From the NCBI RefSeq assembly GCF_041242975.1, contig NZ_CP162488.1, forward strand, positions 3,958,001 through 4,022,000: a stretch of 64,000 bases of DNA, read 5' to 3'. The stretch is from Xanthomonas sp. DAR 35659. Its GTDB lineage: Bacteria > Pseudomonadota > Gammaproteobacteria > Xanthomonadales > Xanthomonadaceae. The notes beneath the pieces were generated by a model that had not been told where the DNA came from, made no database searches, and saw nothing but the letters and a program-made list of their open reading frames with translations. Shown piece after piece: positions 19,313 through 29,075 of this stretch (position 1 is its first letter; each line of letters opens with the position of its first letter). Position numbers and translations under genes: made by a program.

Positions 19313-20521
19313 ATGGTCTTGCGATTCCCGCGCGTGCGGCGCTTGGTCTGGAATGCCGCCGCGGCGGCGATGCTCGCGCTGTGCCTCGCCGTCCCGGCGA
19401 CGGCGCAGGACGCGGCGCACTGGGTGCCGGCATGGATCGCCTCGCCCACCCCGGACCGGCTCGACGGCCCGGGCGGCAGCTCGCTGCAGCTCGAACGCCA
19501 GAGCGTGCGCCAGGACATGCGCCTGGGCACCGCCGCGCAGGCGCTGCGCTTCCGCATCAGCAACGAACTGGGCACCGCGCCGCTGCGCATCGGCGCGGCC
19601 TCGGTGCGTCTGGCCGATGCCGCACAGCCGGCGCAGGCGGTGCTGTTCGGCGGCCGCGCCGAGGTCGTGCTGCCAGCGGGTGGCGTCCTGCTCAGCGATC
19701 CGGTGGCGTTGCGCGTGCCGGCCCTGGCCGAGGTCGCGCTGACCCTGTATTTCCCGGACGCGGTGCGGCCGGCGGTCCGCCGCACCGCGGTGCGCGTGGC
19801 CGACGGCCAGGCCGACGTGCCCGCCGCCACCGCGCTGAGCTACCGGCAGAACGTGGTGTCGGCGGTGTATGCGCAGACCACGGCCCGGCCGCGCGTGGTG
19901 GTGGCCCTGGGCGACTCGATCACCGAAGGCGCCACCGCCAGCCGCGGCCGCCACGGCGACTGGCCGGCGCTGCTGGCCACGCGCCTGGAACAGGCCTGCC
20001 CCGGCCAGGTGGTGGTGCTCAACGCCGGCATCAGCGGCAACAAGCTGCTCGACGCCGGCCGCAGCCCCAGCGCGCTGTCGCGCCTGGACCGCGACGTGAT
20101 CGCCCTGCCCGGCGTGGACCAGGTGCTGCTGCTGGAAGGCATCAACGACATCCGCCACGGCGGCGCGCCGGCGCTCGTACCCGGACGCGACGCCGCCGAC
20201 ATGATCCTCGGCTACCGGCAGGTGATCGATCGCCTGAGCCAACACGGCATCGCCACCATCGGCGCGACGCTGACGCCGTTCGGCGGCTCCGAGCGCTACG
20301 AGCCGGTCGCCGCCGCCACCCGCCAGGCGTTGAACGACTTCATCCGCAACGGCAAGGCGTTCTCGGCGGTGATCGACTTCGACGCGGCCCTGCGCGCGCC
20401 GGATCAGCCCGAATCGCTGCCGGCCGCGATCACCCGCGACCACCTGCACCCCAACGACGCGGGCTATGCGCGCATGGCCGCGGCCATCGACCTGTCGCTG
20501 TTCGGCTGCAAGGCGCGCTGA
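19313..20521 (+). CDS. Secreted SGNH/GDSL hydrolase
   Basis: A 402-residue esterase with a signal peptide (to about ATAQD), an N-terminal beta-sandwich-like part, and an SGNH domain. The nucleophile is S202 in GDSITEG, the Gly/Asn blocks are at ISGNKL and GINDI, and the Asp/His pair is D376/H379 in DHLHPND. As the last gene of the alginate operon, 22 bases after the SDR, it may remove O-acetyl groups from bacterial alginate. That substrate is an inference; related enzymes act on pectin-type acetyl esters or lipids. Confidence 0.85.
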   Translation: MVLRFPRVRRLVWNAAAAAMLALCLAVPATAQDAAHWVPAWIASPTPDRLDGPGGSSLQLERQSVRQDMRLGTAAQALRFRISNELGTAPLRIGAASVRLADAAQPAQAVLFGGRAEVVLPAGGVLLSDPVALRVPALAEVALTLYFPDAVRPAVRRTAVRVADGQADVPAATALSYRQNVVSAVYAQTTARPRVVVALGDSITEGATASRGRHGDWPALLATRLEQACPGQVVVLNAGISGNKLLDAGRSPSALSRLDRDVIALPGVDQVLLLEGINDIRHGGAPALVPGRDAADMILGYRQVIDRLSQHGIATIGATLTPFGGSERYEPVAAATRQALNDFIRNGKAFSAVIDFDAALRAPDQPESLPAAITRDHLHPNDAGYARMAAAIDLSLFGCKAR

Positions 20522-20841
20522 CCGAGCGGGATCGGGGCGTTGTTGCCGCGGCGTTGAGTGCACGAGGCTGCGCACGTCCCCTCATCCGCCCCTGCTGGTC
20601 CCCCGAAAAGGGGGCAGTGTTCCCGATGTAAGAAGGGAAGTTAGCCCCTCTCCCGTCGGGAGAGGGGTTGGGGTGAGGGTCCGGCGCAAAGCGACTCGCG
20701 GCGTTTGAGGCATGTCCTCACTGCAAGGGCCACCACACAGAAAACATCGATCCCGATTGAGCACGCGCCGTCGCCGCAGGCCGCCGCGAGCGGATCCGGT
20801 GGTGCCTTACCATGGGGCTTCCCGGACCGCGAACCCCACCC
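20522..20841. other. Gene-free stretch with a degenerate 142-bp repeat unit
   Basis: This contains a partial, inverted copy of the 142-bp unit (about 20555-20700), including CCCCTCTCCCGTCGGGAGAGGGG. The upstream region of the MazG-like gene follows. No other gene or site is evident. Confidence 0.6.
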
Positions 20842-21192
20842 ATGCCCGACAGCCTCCACGACCTGCAAGCCGCCCAGCGCGCATTCGCCGACGCACGCGA
20901 GTGGGGCCGGTTTCACACCCCGCGCAACCTGGCCGCGGCGCTATCGGTCGAGGCGTCGGAACTGCTCGAGCATTTCCAGTGGCTCACCGACGAGCAGAGC
21001 CGACAATTGTCGGACGACAAGAAGGCGCAGGTCGGCAGCGAAGTCGCCGACGTACTGCTCTACCTGCTGCAACTCTGCGACAAGCTCGGCATCGATCCGA
21101 TCGAGGCCGCGCGGCAGAAGATGCTGGTGAATGCCAGGAAGTATCCGGTCGAGCGCGCCAAGGGGCGTATCACCAAGTACACCGAGCTGTAG
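20842..21192 (+). CDS. MazG-like nucleotide pyrophosphohydrolase
   Basis: A 116-residue all-alpha NTP pyrophosphohydrolase of the short MazG/dCTPase-like group. Metal-binding glutamates are seen in EASELLEHFQW and the later EVADVLLYLLQLCD, which correspond to the EExxE and ExxD motifs. The protein may clean the nucleotide pool of non-canonical triphosphates. The start MPDSLHDLQ is favoured over an upstream ATG at 20812 because homologues begin there. It is convergent with the H1-like gene. Confidence 0.87.
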   Translation: MPDSLHDLQAAQRAFADAREWGRFHTPRNLAAALSVEASELLEHFQWLTDEQSRQLSDDKKAQVGSEVADVLLYLLQLCDKLGIDPIEAARQKMLVNARKYPVERAKGRITKYTEL

Positions 21193-21253
21193 GCGCGCGG
21201 GGCCGGCGGCGACGTGGCGGCCACTGGCGCACGCCGGCCGCGGCCGCCCATGC

Positions 21254-21985
21254 TCAGGTGGTTCTTGAGCCGCGCTTGCCGCCGGCCGATGTCCTGGCCG
21301 CGGTCCTCTTGGTCGTCGTCTTCCGCGCCGCCGTTTTCTTCGCCGTGCTCTTTCTGGCCGCGGACGTCTTGCTTGCCGACTTCCTGGCAGCGGATTTCCT
21401 TGCCGCGGGTGTCTTGCTCGCCGCAGTCCGGGGCGTGGCCTGCTTGCCGGCAGACTTGGCCGTGGATGTCTTCGCCGCCTTCTTCGCCGTAGTGCCGCGC
21501 GTCGCCGCGGCTTTCTTGGCCGCGGCCTTGCGCACGGCGGGCCCCTTGGTGTGCGCCGCTTTCTTCGCGGCGGCCGAACGGCTGGACGCGGTGCGCTTGC
21601 CGGCGGCTTTCTTGGCCTGCGTCGACAACGCCTTCTTGCCGACCGTGCGCGTGGCCGTGGCGCCCTTGCTGGCGGTCTTGAGCGCCTTCTTGGCGCCGCG
21701 CGAGCGCGTCGGCCACGGCGTCTTGCCGCTGCCGCCCTTGCGTTCTTCCTTGGCCACCTTCTTCCTGGTCGCCTTGGACGCCGTCTTCGATGCCCCGGTC
21801 TTGACGCCGGCGCGGCGCGCCTTCGACAGGCCGATGGCGATCGCCTGCTTGGTCGATTTCACCTCGGTCTTGCCTTCGCGGACGCGCTCGATCTCCTCAC
21901 GCACGAATTCGCCGGCCTGCGTGCTGCCCGCCTTGCCCTGGCGCTTGTCGCGTCTGGCGCGTGCCGTGGTGGATTGCTCTGGCAT
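21254..21985 (-). CDS. Lysine/alanine-rich H1-like DNA-binding protein
   Basis: A 243-residue basic protein. The first 60 residues hold a conserved block (REEIERVREGKTEVKSTKQA to GLSKARRAG, DUF6496-like). The rest is low-complexity Lys/Ala/Ser/Thr/Arg with KKAA and ARKSA repeats, like the tail of histone H1. It probably binds DNA non-specifically and shapes the nucleoid. AGGAGA precedes the ATG at 21985; the open frame upstream of it is not similar to the family. The repeat-rich 3' part probably varies in length between strains. Confidence 0.82.
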   Translation of the reverse strand: MPEQSTTARARRDKRQGKAGSTQAGEFVREEIERVREGKTEVKSTKQAIAIGLSKARRAGVKTGASKTASKATRKKVAKEERKGGSGKTPWPTRSRGAKKALKTASKGATATRTVGKKALSTQAKKAAGKRTASSRSAAAKKAAHTKGPAVRKAAAKKAAATRGTTAKKAAKTSTAKSAGKQATPRTAASKTPAARKSAARKSASKTSAARKSTAKKTAARKTTTKRTAARTSAGGKRGSRTT

Positions 21986-22487
21986 GACGTTCTCCTGCAA
22001 CCGGCCGAAAATGGCCACCGCCACAGGTGTAACAGCCAAAAAGTAAAGAACCGGCATAAACCGCGCGAAGCGCATGTGCACTGCATACGCTTGCTTACGG
22101 ACAGCGTGGTTCGGGTCGGGACGCAGCGGAAGTGCAGCAGCAATCCCGACCAGGTGTCGCCGCAACATCGCCAGCGCGCACCAGCGAGCGAGCATCCACG
22201 CTCACCTCGCTCGTACCGCGCGTCGCAAGCGCGGCGGCGCCATGCTGTGGTTGCGCGCGTCGCTCCCGCGACGTTGCCGCCGGCAAGCCACACCCGTGCC
22301 GTCCGCGGCGGCGGCTGAGTTGGGCGGGTAGGCAGACGGACGCTGCGCAGGGCAGCGCTGTGCATGTGGTGCAAACGCCATCGACACTGCATGCGATGCG
22401 CCGACGCCTACCGGAATGCGCGCGCCCTTCTTCGCAGCCCGCGTCGCACAGCGCAGCGCGGCATAGGACTGCGGCGTGCGCGGTGGC
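21986..22487. other. Gene-free stretch upstream of the H1-like gene
   Basis: About 500 bases without a supportable gene. The first 100 bases, with the AT-richer segment AACAGCCAAAAAGTAAAGAA, probably carry the H1-like promoter. The rest shows only arginine-rich shadow frames. Confidence 0.4.
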
Positions 22488-23909
22488 TTAGCGACCGCGC
22501 ACGCGCCGGTTCGGCACCGCATCGGCACCGTCCACCGCATCGGCCGGCGCCGGTTCCCAGCCGAACACGCTGCGCCCGCCATAGCGGTGCGACAGGCGCC
22601 GCTCCTCGGCGATCAGCGCGTCCACCGACGGTCCGCGCGCCTGCGGCTCCAGCAGACGCGCCTGCGCGTCCAGGCGCCGGATCGCCTCCAGCTTCTCCTC
22701 GCGCCCCAGCTTGGCCTGGCTGACCGCGCTCTTGAGCACGCCGATGGTGTGGTCGTAGACGCGCGTCGGCACCGGGAACGGATGCCGGTCCTTGCCGCCG
22801 TGCGCCATCGAGAAGCGCGCCGGGTCGGTGAAACGGCACGGAGTGCCGTGCAGCACTTCCGCCACCAGCGCCAGCGCGCGCACGGTGCGCGCGCCGACGC
22901 CGGGCACCTGCAGCAGTTCGGCGAAATCCTGCGGTCCGCATTCGGCGGCGGCGGCCAGGTTGGCGTGCAGGCGCCGGGTCACGATGTCGCTGCCGCGCAC
23001 GTCGTGGTGATCGGGCAACGACAGATGCGGCAGGCCGGAGGGCAGGCGCGCCGGCGGCGCCGCGGACACGGCGGCGAACAGATCGCCGCTCGGCGCGAAC
23101 AACGGATCGGCCTCCGCGGTGCGCGCGCCAGGCGCGGGGTCGCGTGCGGCGTGTGCGGTCGCGACGGCACGCGGCGCGGGCGATGCCGCATTGCCCGCGG
23201 CGGCCTGCAAGGCGCCGTACTCCCGCGCGATCCGGTCCGGCCCCAGCGTCTGCAACAGTTCCACCTGCGCCGCACGCGCTGCGGCGGCGCGGTGGTCGGC
23301 GAGATTGACGATGCGGCCCTGACCCGGCCCGTCGATCGCCGCATGCGGCGCATCGACGAAACTGGTCAACCCGTCGGACAGCCAGTGATAGCGCCGCGCC
23401 TGCTTGCTGGCGCCGTTCATGCCCTGCTGCACCACCACCCACTGCCCGTCGTCGCCGACGATGAAGCCATGCAGGTACAGATCGAAACCGTCCTGCACCG
23501 CGGCGCTGTCCACCTTCGCCACCAGCCGGCTGGCGCGCGCCAGGCCCGCGCCGTCCAGCCCGGTGCGCTCGCCCACCGCGCACAACTCCTCGGGCGTGGC
23601 GCGCGAATGCCGCCCGCGCCCGCCGCAGACGTGGATGCCCAGTTCGCCGGCCAGCGGCGTCAGTCCGCGCTTGAGCGCACCGAGCACGCTGGTGGTGATG
23701 CCGGAGGAATGCCAGTCCATGCCCATCACCGCGCCGAACGACTGGAACCAGAACGGATGCGCCAGACGCCGCAACAATTCGTCGCGCCCATAGCTGTGCA
23801 CGATGGCCTGGCACATCACCGCCCCAAGCCGGGTCATGCGCTCGCCCAGCCAGTGCGGCACGCGCCCGCCATGCAGGGGCAGATCGGCGCTGCCGGAACG
23901 TCGGCTCAT
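22488..23909 (-). CDS. DUF763 family protein
   Basis: A 473-residue cytosolic protein of unknown function. The conserved N-terminal segment SGSADLPLHGGRVPHWLGERM and the HSSGITTSVLGALKRGL block identify the DUF763 family. A helix-hairpin-helix-like stretch, LLQVPGVGARTVRALALV, sits in the C-terminal half, which suggests contact with DNA or nucleic-acid structure. I have not identified catalytic residues. It stands alone on the minus strand. Confidence 0.8.
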   Translation of the reverse strand: MSRRSGSADLPLHGGRVPHWLGERMTRLGAVMCQAIVHSYGRDELLRRLAHPFWFQSFGAVMGMDWHSSGITTSVLGALKRGLTPLAGELGIHVCGGRGRHSRATPEELCAVGERTGLDGAGLARASRLVAKVDSAAVQDGFDLYLHGFIVGDDGQWVVVQQGMNGASKQARRYHWLSDGLTSFVDAPHAAIDGPGQGRIVNLADHRAAAARAAQVELLQTLGPDRIAREYGALQAAAGNAASPAPRAVATAHAARDPAPGARTAEADPLFAPSGDLFAAVSAAPPARLPSGLPHLSLPDHHDVRGSDIVTRRLHANLAAAAECGPQDFAELLQVPGVGARTVRALALVAEVLHGTPCRFTDPARFSMAHGGKDRHPFPVPTRVYDHTIGVLKSAVSQAKLGREEKLEAIRRLDAQARLLEPQARGPSVDALIAEERRLSHRYGGRSVFGWEPAPADAVDGADAVPNRRVRGR

Positions 23910-24207
23910 TCGTGGAACTCCGGGAAAAACGGATCGCCAGCGTAGCCAGGCCGCGTCTCACCGCGCGACCCAGCGGCCGTGAACAGACTGAGCCATTCAG
24001 CGAAGAACCCTCGCGACTCCACCACCCTGCAGCCGGGGCCGAGGCCCCGCCTACAGCGTATCCAGCCGGCTCTCCGCAAGCCTCTTGCGGGAGGGCGACG
24101 TCAGGGCACATCCAATCGCGCGCCCACACCGTCTATACGCCGCGTGCAGCGTCTCGGATACGAGCGGCATCGACGCAGGCAACGCGCCCACGTAGACTTC
24201 CGCGGCA
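23910..24207. other. Gene-free stretch before the DUF4291 gene
   Basis: Roughly 300 bases separate the divergent DUF763 and DUF4291 genes. Apart from short GC-rich inverted repeats near 24030-24090 nothing is recognised. It presumably carries both promoters. Confidence 0.4.
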
Positions 24208-24834
24208 ATGAAGCATGCTCCGTATGCGCAAGTGCAGGCCACCTGGCCACGGCAGGGCCGCCACATCCTGGCCCACTTCGACGCCACCTCGATCGACGTC
24301 TACCAGGCGTATCGCCCCTCGATCGCGCAGTACGCGGTCGCGCAGCAGCGCTTCGGCGGCGAGTTCAGCTACACGCGGATGAGCTGGATCAAGCCGAACT
24401 TCCTGTGGATGATGTACCGGTCCGGTTGGGCGCAGAAGGAGGGACAGGAACGGATCCTGGCGATCCGCCTGCCGCGCGCCTTCTTCGACGACCTGCTGCG
24501 CAACGCGGTGCCCTCCACGTTCGACCCGGCGCGCTTCTCCAGCCGCGATGCATGGCAGGAAGCGGTCCAGCATTCCGACGTGCGCCTGCAGTGGGACCCC
24601 GACCATGCCCCCGACGGCGGCGCGCTGTCGCGTCGGGCGCTGCAGTTGGGCCTGCGCGGCGAGGCGCTGCGCCGATACGGCGAACAACAGGCCATCTCGA
24701 TCACCGACATCACCGACTTCGTGCACGCCCAAGCCGTCAACCTGCGCCATGGCGAGGCGGCGCTGCGCGTGCCGGAAGAACGGATCTATCTGCCGGAAGC
24801 GAGCGCGGCGCAAGCGGTCGGCCTCGACGGCTGA
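24208..24834 (+). CDS. DUF4291 family protein
   Basis: A 208-residue protein of unknown function. The conserved run YQAYRPSIAQYAVAQQRFGG, then SWIKPNFLWMMYRSGW and an ILAIRLPRAFFDDLL segment match the DUF4291 family, which occurs in bacteria and fungi. No signal peptide or membrane helix is present. It stands alone, with a SUKH-like gene 150 bases downstream. Confidence 0.85.
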   Translation: MKHAPYAQVQATWPRQGRHILAHFDATSIDVYQAYRPSIAQYAVAQQRFGGEFSYTRMSWIKPNFLWMMYRSGWAQKEGQERILAIRLPRAFFDDLLRNAVPSTFDPARFSSRDAWQEAVQHSDVRLQWDPDHAPDGGALSRRALQLGLRGEALRRYGEQQAISITDITDFVHAQAVNLRHGEAALRVPEERIYLPEASAAQAVGLDG

Positions 24835-24983
24835 GGCATCGGCCCTCGTCGTGACGGCGCACGCCATGCGCGCTGCGCGCATGCACGCGGCGCAGCGTCC
24901 GAACTGCATCGTCGCGCAGCTGCTGCACGGTCCCGGCATGCGCCTGGGCATACTGTCGGCCACACGCCTGCCGCAGGAAGCCG

Positions 24984-25583
24984 ATGTCCTCCACCTCACT
25001 TCGCACATTGCTCGCACCTTGGGGCGAATTGCGCTCGCAACCGGCGTCCGACTGGCAAGGACCGCTGCCGCTGCCACAGGCGCTCGCCGATTTCTATGCG
25101 CAGGTGGGGCCGTGGGGCGAAACCCGCCACGCGCAGGTCGGCCCGACCGGCCTGTCGCTGGAGATCGGCGGCAACCCGGTCGACATTCCGCCATTGCACA
25201 AGCTCTGGCCGCTGCAGGCCGGCTATCGCTGGAACGCGGTCGACGGCAAGCGGCTGGCGGACTGGCCGGAGCACTGGCTGGTGATCGCGGACCAGGGCGC
25301 GGACCCGTTCATCCTGGACACCGCCAGCGGCGACGTCCTGTTCGCGTTCCACGGTGCGGGCGCATGGCAACCCCATCGGCTGGCGGCCACGCTGGAAACC
25401 GCGTTCGGCGGCCTGGCGACCATGGCCAACACCATGGCCGAACTCGGCGACCACGCGTTCGACGACAGCGACGAACTGCTCGACACGGCACGCAACGCGG
25501 TCGCCGCGTCCCTGGCGGCATACCTGGGCAGTGCGGCCGAGGCCGCACACTTCCTGGATGCGCTGGAGTGGTACCAGACCTGA
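24984..25583 (+). CDS. SMI1/KNR4 (SUKH)-like protein
   Basis: A 199-residue protein whose middle resembles SUKH domains (LPQALADFYAQVGPWG, then HWLVIADQGADPFILDTASGDVLFAFHG). SUKH proteins are often immunity partners of nuclease or other polymorphic toxins. No toxin gene is adjacent here, so this could be an orphan immunity or a housekeeping member. The C-terminal 70 residues are helical. Assignment rests on a general pattern. Confidence 0.7.
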   Translation: MSSTSLRTLLAPWGELRSQPASDWQGPLPLPQALADFYAQVGPWGETRHAQVGPTGLSLEIGGNPVDIPPLHKLWPLQAGYRWNAVDGKRLADWPEHWLVIADQGADPFILDTASGDVLFAFHGAGAWQPHRLAATLETAFGGLATMANTMAELGDHAFDDSDELLDTARNAVAASLAAYLGSAAEAAHFLDALEWYQT

Positions 25584-25780
25584 GCCAAATCGGCTTGGCC
25601 TAGTGCGACACGGCCGCATGCGACGCAGGACACTTCGAGCAGTGGCCACAGCGCTTGCGCGCCGTTCGCGCGACCGCCGAAGACCTGAAGCGCGCATCGC
25701 GCTTCCTGCAGCGCTTGCAGGAGCGGCCTCAAAGCACCTCTAACAACCGATCAAAATTTTGGGGGGCTAATTCGAAGTGC

Positions 25781-25831
25781 GCTTCAGCCGCGACAGGCGC
25801 CATCGCTGCCTGTCGCGGCTGAAGCCACTCC
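25781..25831. repeat. REP doublet (GTAG-type inverted pair)
   Basis: GCTTCAGCCGCGACAGGC (25781-25798) and its complement (25808-25825) form an 18-bp hairpin with a 9-base loop. The core is the same as that of the elements at 54717, 58621 and 61695; the flanking GTAGGA end is decayed on the left. It sits just after the uvrA-like stop. Confidence 0.8.
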
Positions 25832-25851
25832 TGCAGGGCCAAGACGACCCG

Positions 25852-28368
25852 CTACCCTGGCAGCACTTCCGCCAGGAACGGCGCGGTGCGACTGCCCGCA
25901 TGCCGCGCCACCGCCTCCGGCACGCCCGAGACGACCACCGCCCCGCCTTCGTCGCCGGCACCCGGCCCCATGTCGACGATCCAGTCGCTGGCCGCGGCCA
26001 CGCGCATGTCGTGCTCCACCGCCACCACGCTGTTGCCCGCCTCCACCAGTCCGTGCAACTGACGCAGCAGCGTGTCCACGTCGGCCGGATGTAGGCCGGT
26101 GGTGGGCTCGTCCAGCACGTACACCGTGTCGCGGCGTTGCGCGCGCTGCAGTTCGGTGGCCAGCTTGATGCGCTGCGCCTCGCCGCCGGACAGCTCGGTG
26201 GCCGGCTGGCCCAGCCGCAGATAGCCCAGGCCCACTTCGCCCAACACCTGCAATGGCCGCGCGATCGCCGCATCGTCGGCGAAGAACGCCGCCGCCTGCG
26301 CCACGGTCATGCGCAGCACCTGCGCGATGTTCTGCCCGCGCAGTTCGATCTCCAGCGTCTTGGCGTTGTAGCGCGCGCCGTGGCAGGTCGGGCACGGCGC
26401 GTACACGCTGGGCATGAACAACAACTCCACGCACACCGCACCCTCGCCCTCGCAGGTGGCGCAGCGGCCCTTGGCCACGTTGAACGAGAAGCGCCCGGCG
26501 TCGTACTTGCGCTTGCGCGCCGCCGGCGTCGCCGCGAAGCGCTTGCGCACGTGGTCGAACAGGCCGGTGTAGGTGGCCAGATTGGAGCGCGGCGTGCGCC
26601 CGATCGGCTTCTGGTCCACCTGCACCAGCCGCCGCACGTGCTGCAGGCCATCGGCGATGCGGCCGTCGGTCGCGACCTGCGCGCCGCGTTCCAGCGGATC
26701 CACGTCTTCTTCCGGATCGGCATGCGTCTGGCCCAGGTGCGCCGCGAGCAACTCCACCAGCGCCTGGCTGACCAGCGAGGACTTGCCGGAGCCGGACACG
26801 CCGGTGACCGTGGTGAACACGCCCAGCGGAATGTCCACGTCCAGCGCGGCCACATTGTTGCGGGTGATGCCGCGCAACTGCAGCCACCCGCGCGGCGTGC
26901 GCGGCGCGTGCGCGACCGGCGCCTGCTCGGCGAACAGATAGCGGCGCGTGGACGAGGCGGCGACTTGCGCCAAGCCCGCCGGCGGCCCGCTGTACAGCAC
27001 CTGCCCACCCTGCTCGCCCGCGCCCGGGCCGACATCGACGATCCAGTCGGCGTGGCGGATCACGTCGATCTCGTGCTCCACCACGAACAGCGAATTGCCC
27101 GCGGCCTTGAGCTGGTCCAGCGCCGCCAGCAACGCCTGCGCGTCGGCGGGGTGCAGCCCGGCCGACGGTTCGTCCATCACGTAGACCACGCCGAACAGTT
27201 GCGAGCGGATCTGCGTGGCCAGGCGCAGGCGCTGCAGTTCGCCCGGCGACAGCGTCGGCGTGCTGCGCTCCAGGGTGAGGTAGCCCAGCCCGAGTTCCTG
27301 CAGGATGCGGATCCGCGCCAGCAAGTCCTCGGCGATGCGTTGCGCGGCGATGGCCTGCTCGGGATGGCGCTTGGCATCGCGCATGCGTCCTTCCGCCGCC
27401 GGACGCAGCAGGTCGGCCACTTGCGTGAGCGGACGCTGCGACAGCGCGCCGATGTCCAGCCCGGCGAAGGTCACCGACAGCGCCTCGCGCCGCAGGCGCT
27501 TGCCGTCGCAGGTCGGGCATTGCGTGCTGAGCAGGTACTGCGCCACGCGCTTCTTGATCAGCGGGCTCTGCGTGGTGGCGAAGGTGTGCAGCACGTAGCG
27601 GCGCGCGCTGCTGAAGGTGCCCATGTAGGCGGGCTCCTGCTTGCGCTTCAACGCGCGCTGCGTCTCGGCGAGGGTGAAACCCGGATACACCGGCACCGTC
27701 GGCTGTTCGTCGGTGTAGAGGATCCAGTCGCGGGTCTTCTTCGGCAGCTTCGCCCAGGGCACGTCCACGTCGTGGCCGAGCGTGGTGAGGATGTCGCGCA
27801 GATTCTGGCCGTGCCACGCCGGCGGCCACGCGGCGACCGCGCGCTCGCGGATGCTCAGCGTGCGGTCCGGCACCATCGACGCTTCGGTCGCGTCGTAGAT
27901 GCGGCCCAGGCCGTGGCAGGTGGGACAGGCGCCGGCCGGCGTGTTCGGCGAAAAGCCGTCGGCGTAGATGATGTCCTGCCCCGGCGGATAGTCGCCGGCG
28001 CGCGAGTACAGCATGCGCAGCGAATTGGAGATGGTGGTGACGCTGCCCACCGACGAACGCGTGCTCGGCGCGCCGCGGTGCTGCTGCAGCGCCACCGCCG
28101 GCGGCAGGCCCTCGATCGCGTCCACGTCCGGCACCCCGGCCTGGTCGATCAGGCGCCGCGCGTACGGCGAGATCGAATCCAGGTAGCGCCGTTGCGCCTC
28201 GGCGAACAAGGTGCCGAACGCCAGCGACGACTTGCCCGAGCCGGACACGCCGGTGAACACCACCAGCGCGTCGCGCGGCAGCGCCACGTCCACGTCCTTG
28301 AGGTTGTGCTCGCGGGCGCCGCGGACGCGGACGAAGCCTGAATCGATGGAAGCGGGCGACTTGGACAT
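25852..28368 (-). CDS. Class II UvrA-like ABC ATPase
   Basis: An 838-residue UvrA paralogue, shorter than the 940-residue canonical UvrA. It has two ABC halves, each with a Walker A (GVSGSGKSS at about 40 and again near 515), signature motifs ([26 protein letters not shown]) and Walker B ([27 protein letters not shown]). Zinc-binding [24 protein letters not shown] and CPTCHGARY are present. The UvrB-interaction insert looks reduced, as in UvrA2 proteins, which are linked to DNA-damage or DNA-intercalator tolerance. No uvrB/uvrC partner is close. Confidence 0.92.
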   Translation of the reverse strand: MSKSPASIDSGFVRVRGAREHNLKDVDVALPRDALVVFTGVSGSGKSSLAFGTLFAEAQRRYLDSISPYARRLIDQAGVPDVDAIEGLPPAVALQQHRGAPSTRSSVGSVTTISNSLRMLYSRAGDYPPGQDIIYADGFSPNTPAGACPTCHGLGRIYDATEASMVPDRTLSIRERAVAAWPPAWHGQNLRDILTTLGHDVDVPWAKLPKKTRDWILYTDEQPTVPVYPGFTLAETQRALKRKQEPAYMGTFSSARRYVLHTFATTQSPLIKKRVAQYLLSTQCPTCDGKRLRREALSVTFAGLDIGALSQRPLTQVADLLRPAAEGRMRDAKRHPEQAIAAQRIAEDLLARIRILQELGLGYLTLERSTPTLSPGELQRLRLATQIRSQLFGVVYVMDEPSAGLHPADAQALLAALDQLKAAGNSLFVVEHEIDVIRHADWIVDVGPGAGEQGGQVLYSGPPAGLAQVAASSTRRYLFAEQAPVAHAPRTPRGWLQLRGITRNNVAALDVDIPLGVFTTVTGVSGSGKSSLVSQALVELLAAHLGQTHADPEEDVDPLERGAQVATDGRIADGLQHVRRLVQVDQKPIGRTPRSNLATYTGLFDHVRKRFAATPAARKRKYDAGRFSFNVAKGRCATCEGEGAVCVELLFMPSVYAPCPTCHGARYNAKTLEIELRGQNIAQVLRMTVAQAAAFFADDAAIARPLQVLGEVGLGYLRLGQPATELSGGEAQRIKLATELQRAQRRDTVYVLDEPTTGLHPADVDTLLRQLHGLVEAGNSVVAVEHDMRVAAASDWIVDMGPGAGDEGGAVVVSGVPEAVARHAGSRTAPFLAEVLPG

Positions 28369-28504
28369 GGCGGGCGATCGGCGAGGCGACGGGCAAGCTT
28401 AGCGGGTCGCGCGCGTTCGCCATGTCCACGCGGGCCGCCGCGCGGCGACGCGACCTCCATCCAGTGTAAGGTTGCCACCCGTTCGCCTCCTGGAGCACGA
28501 CCGC

Positions 28505-28966
28505 ATGGACATCCGCCACCTCGACCCGCACTCGTCCGCCATGCCCGTGCTGGCCGCGTGGTATCACGCGGCATGGGGGCGGGACGCGGGCTTTTCGCTG
28601 GAGGACGAACTGCGGCGCCTGCGGCGCGTGCCGGATGCGCGCGGCCTGCCGCATGTGCTGGCGGCGTTCGAGGGCGAGCAACCGGTGGCCGCCGCGCAAT
28701 TGAAGTACCAGGAAATGGATGCGTTTCCGCAATACCCCTACTGGCTGGGCGGCGTGTTCGTGGCCGAGCCGTATCGCGGCCGCGGACTGGCCGGCCGCGT
28801 GATCGCGCACGCGCTGGACGCGGCCGCGGCCCTGGGCCTGGATGCGCTGCACCTGCAGACCGAGGCGATGGACGGCGGCCTGTACGCACGGCTGGGCTGG
28901 CAGCCCGTCACCGAGGCCGACGCGCACGGCACCCGTGTCCTGGTGATGGTGCGCCGCGTCGGCTAA
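28505..28966 (+). CDS. GNAT family N-acetyltransferase
   Basis: A 153-residue acetyl-CoA-dependent acetyltransferase. The acetyl-CoA loop is visible as VAEPYRGRGLAGRVI (the Q/RxxGxG/A motif), followed by LDALHLQTEAMDGGLYARLGW. The substrate is unknown. The start MDIRHLDP is taken because a TGGAG lies ten bases upstream; an earlier in-frame ATG at 28472 has no good ribosome site. It is divergent from the uvrA-like gene. Confidence 0.85.
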   Translation: MDIRHLDPHSSAMPVLAAWYHAAWGRDAGFSLEDELRRLRRVPDARGLPHVLAAFEGEQPVAAAQLKYQEMDAFPQYPYWLGGVFVAEPYRGRGLAGRVIAHALDAAAALGLDALHLQTEAMDGGLYARLGWQPVTEADAHGTRVLVMVRRVG

Positions 28967-29075
28967 GCGGGCCGGCGTGCGCGCCAGCGCACGTGGTGGA
29001 CCAGAGCGCGGCGCTAGGCGACGCGCTACGCCGACGCAGCACAGGGCGGCGCCGGAACGCACCGCGCAGCGCGTC

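Noticed and set aside
21254..21985. Low-complexity H1-like gene as a plain repeat region
   Set aside because: It has a strong ribosome site, a conserved head domain and a consistent basic composition, so it was kept as a gene.
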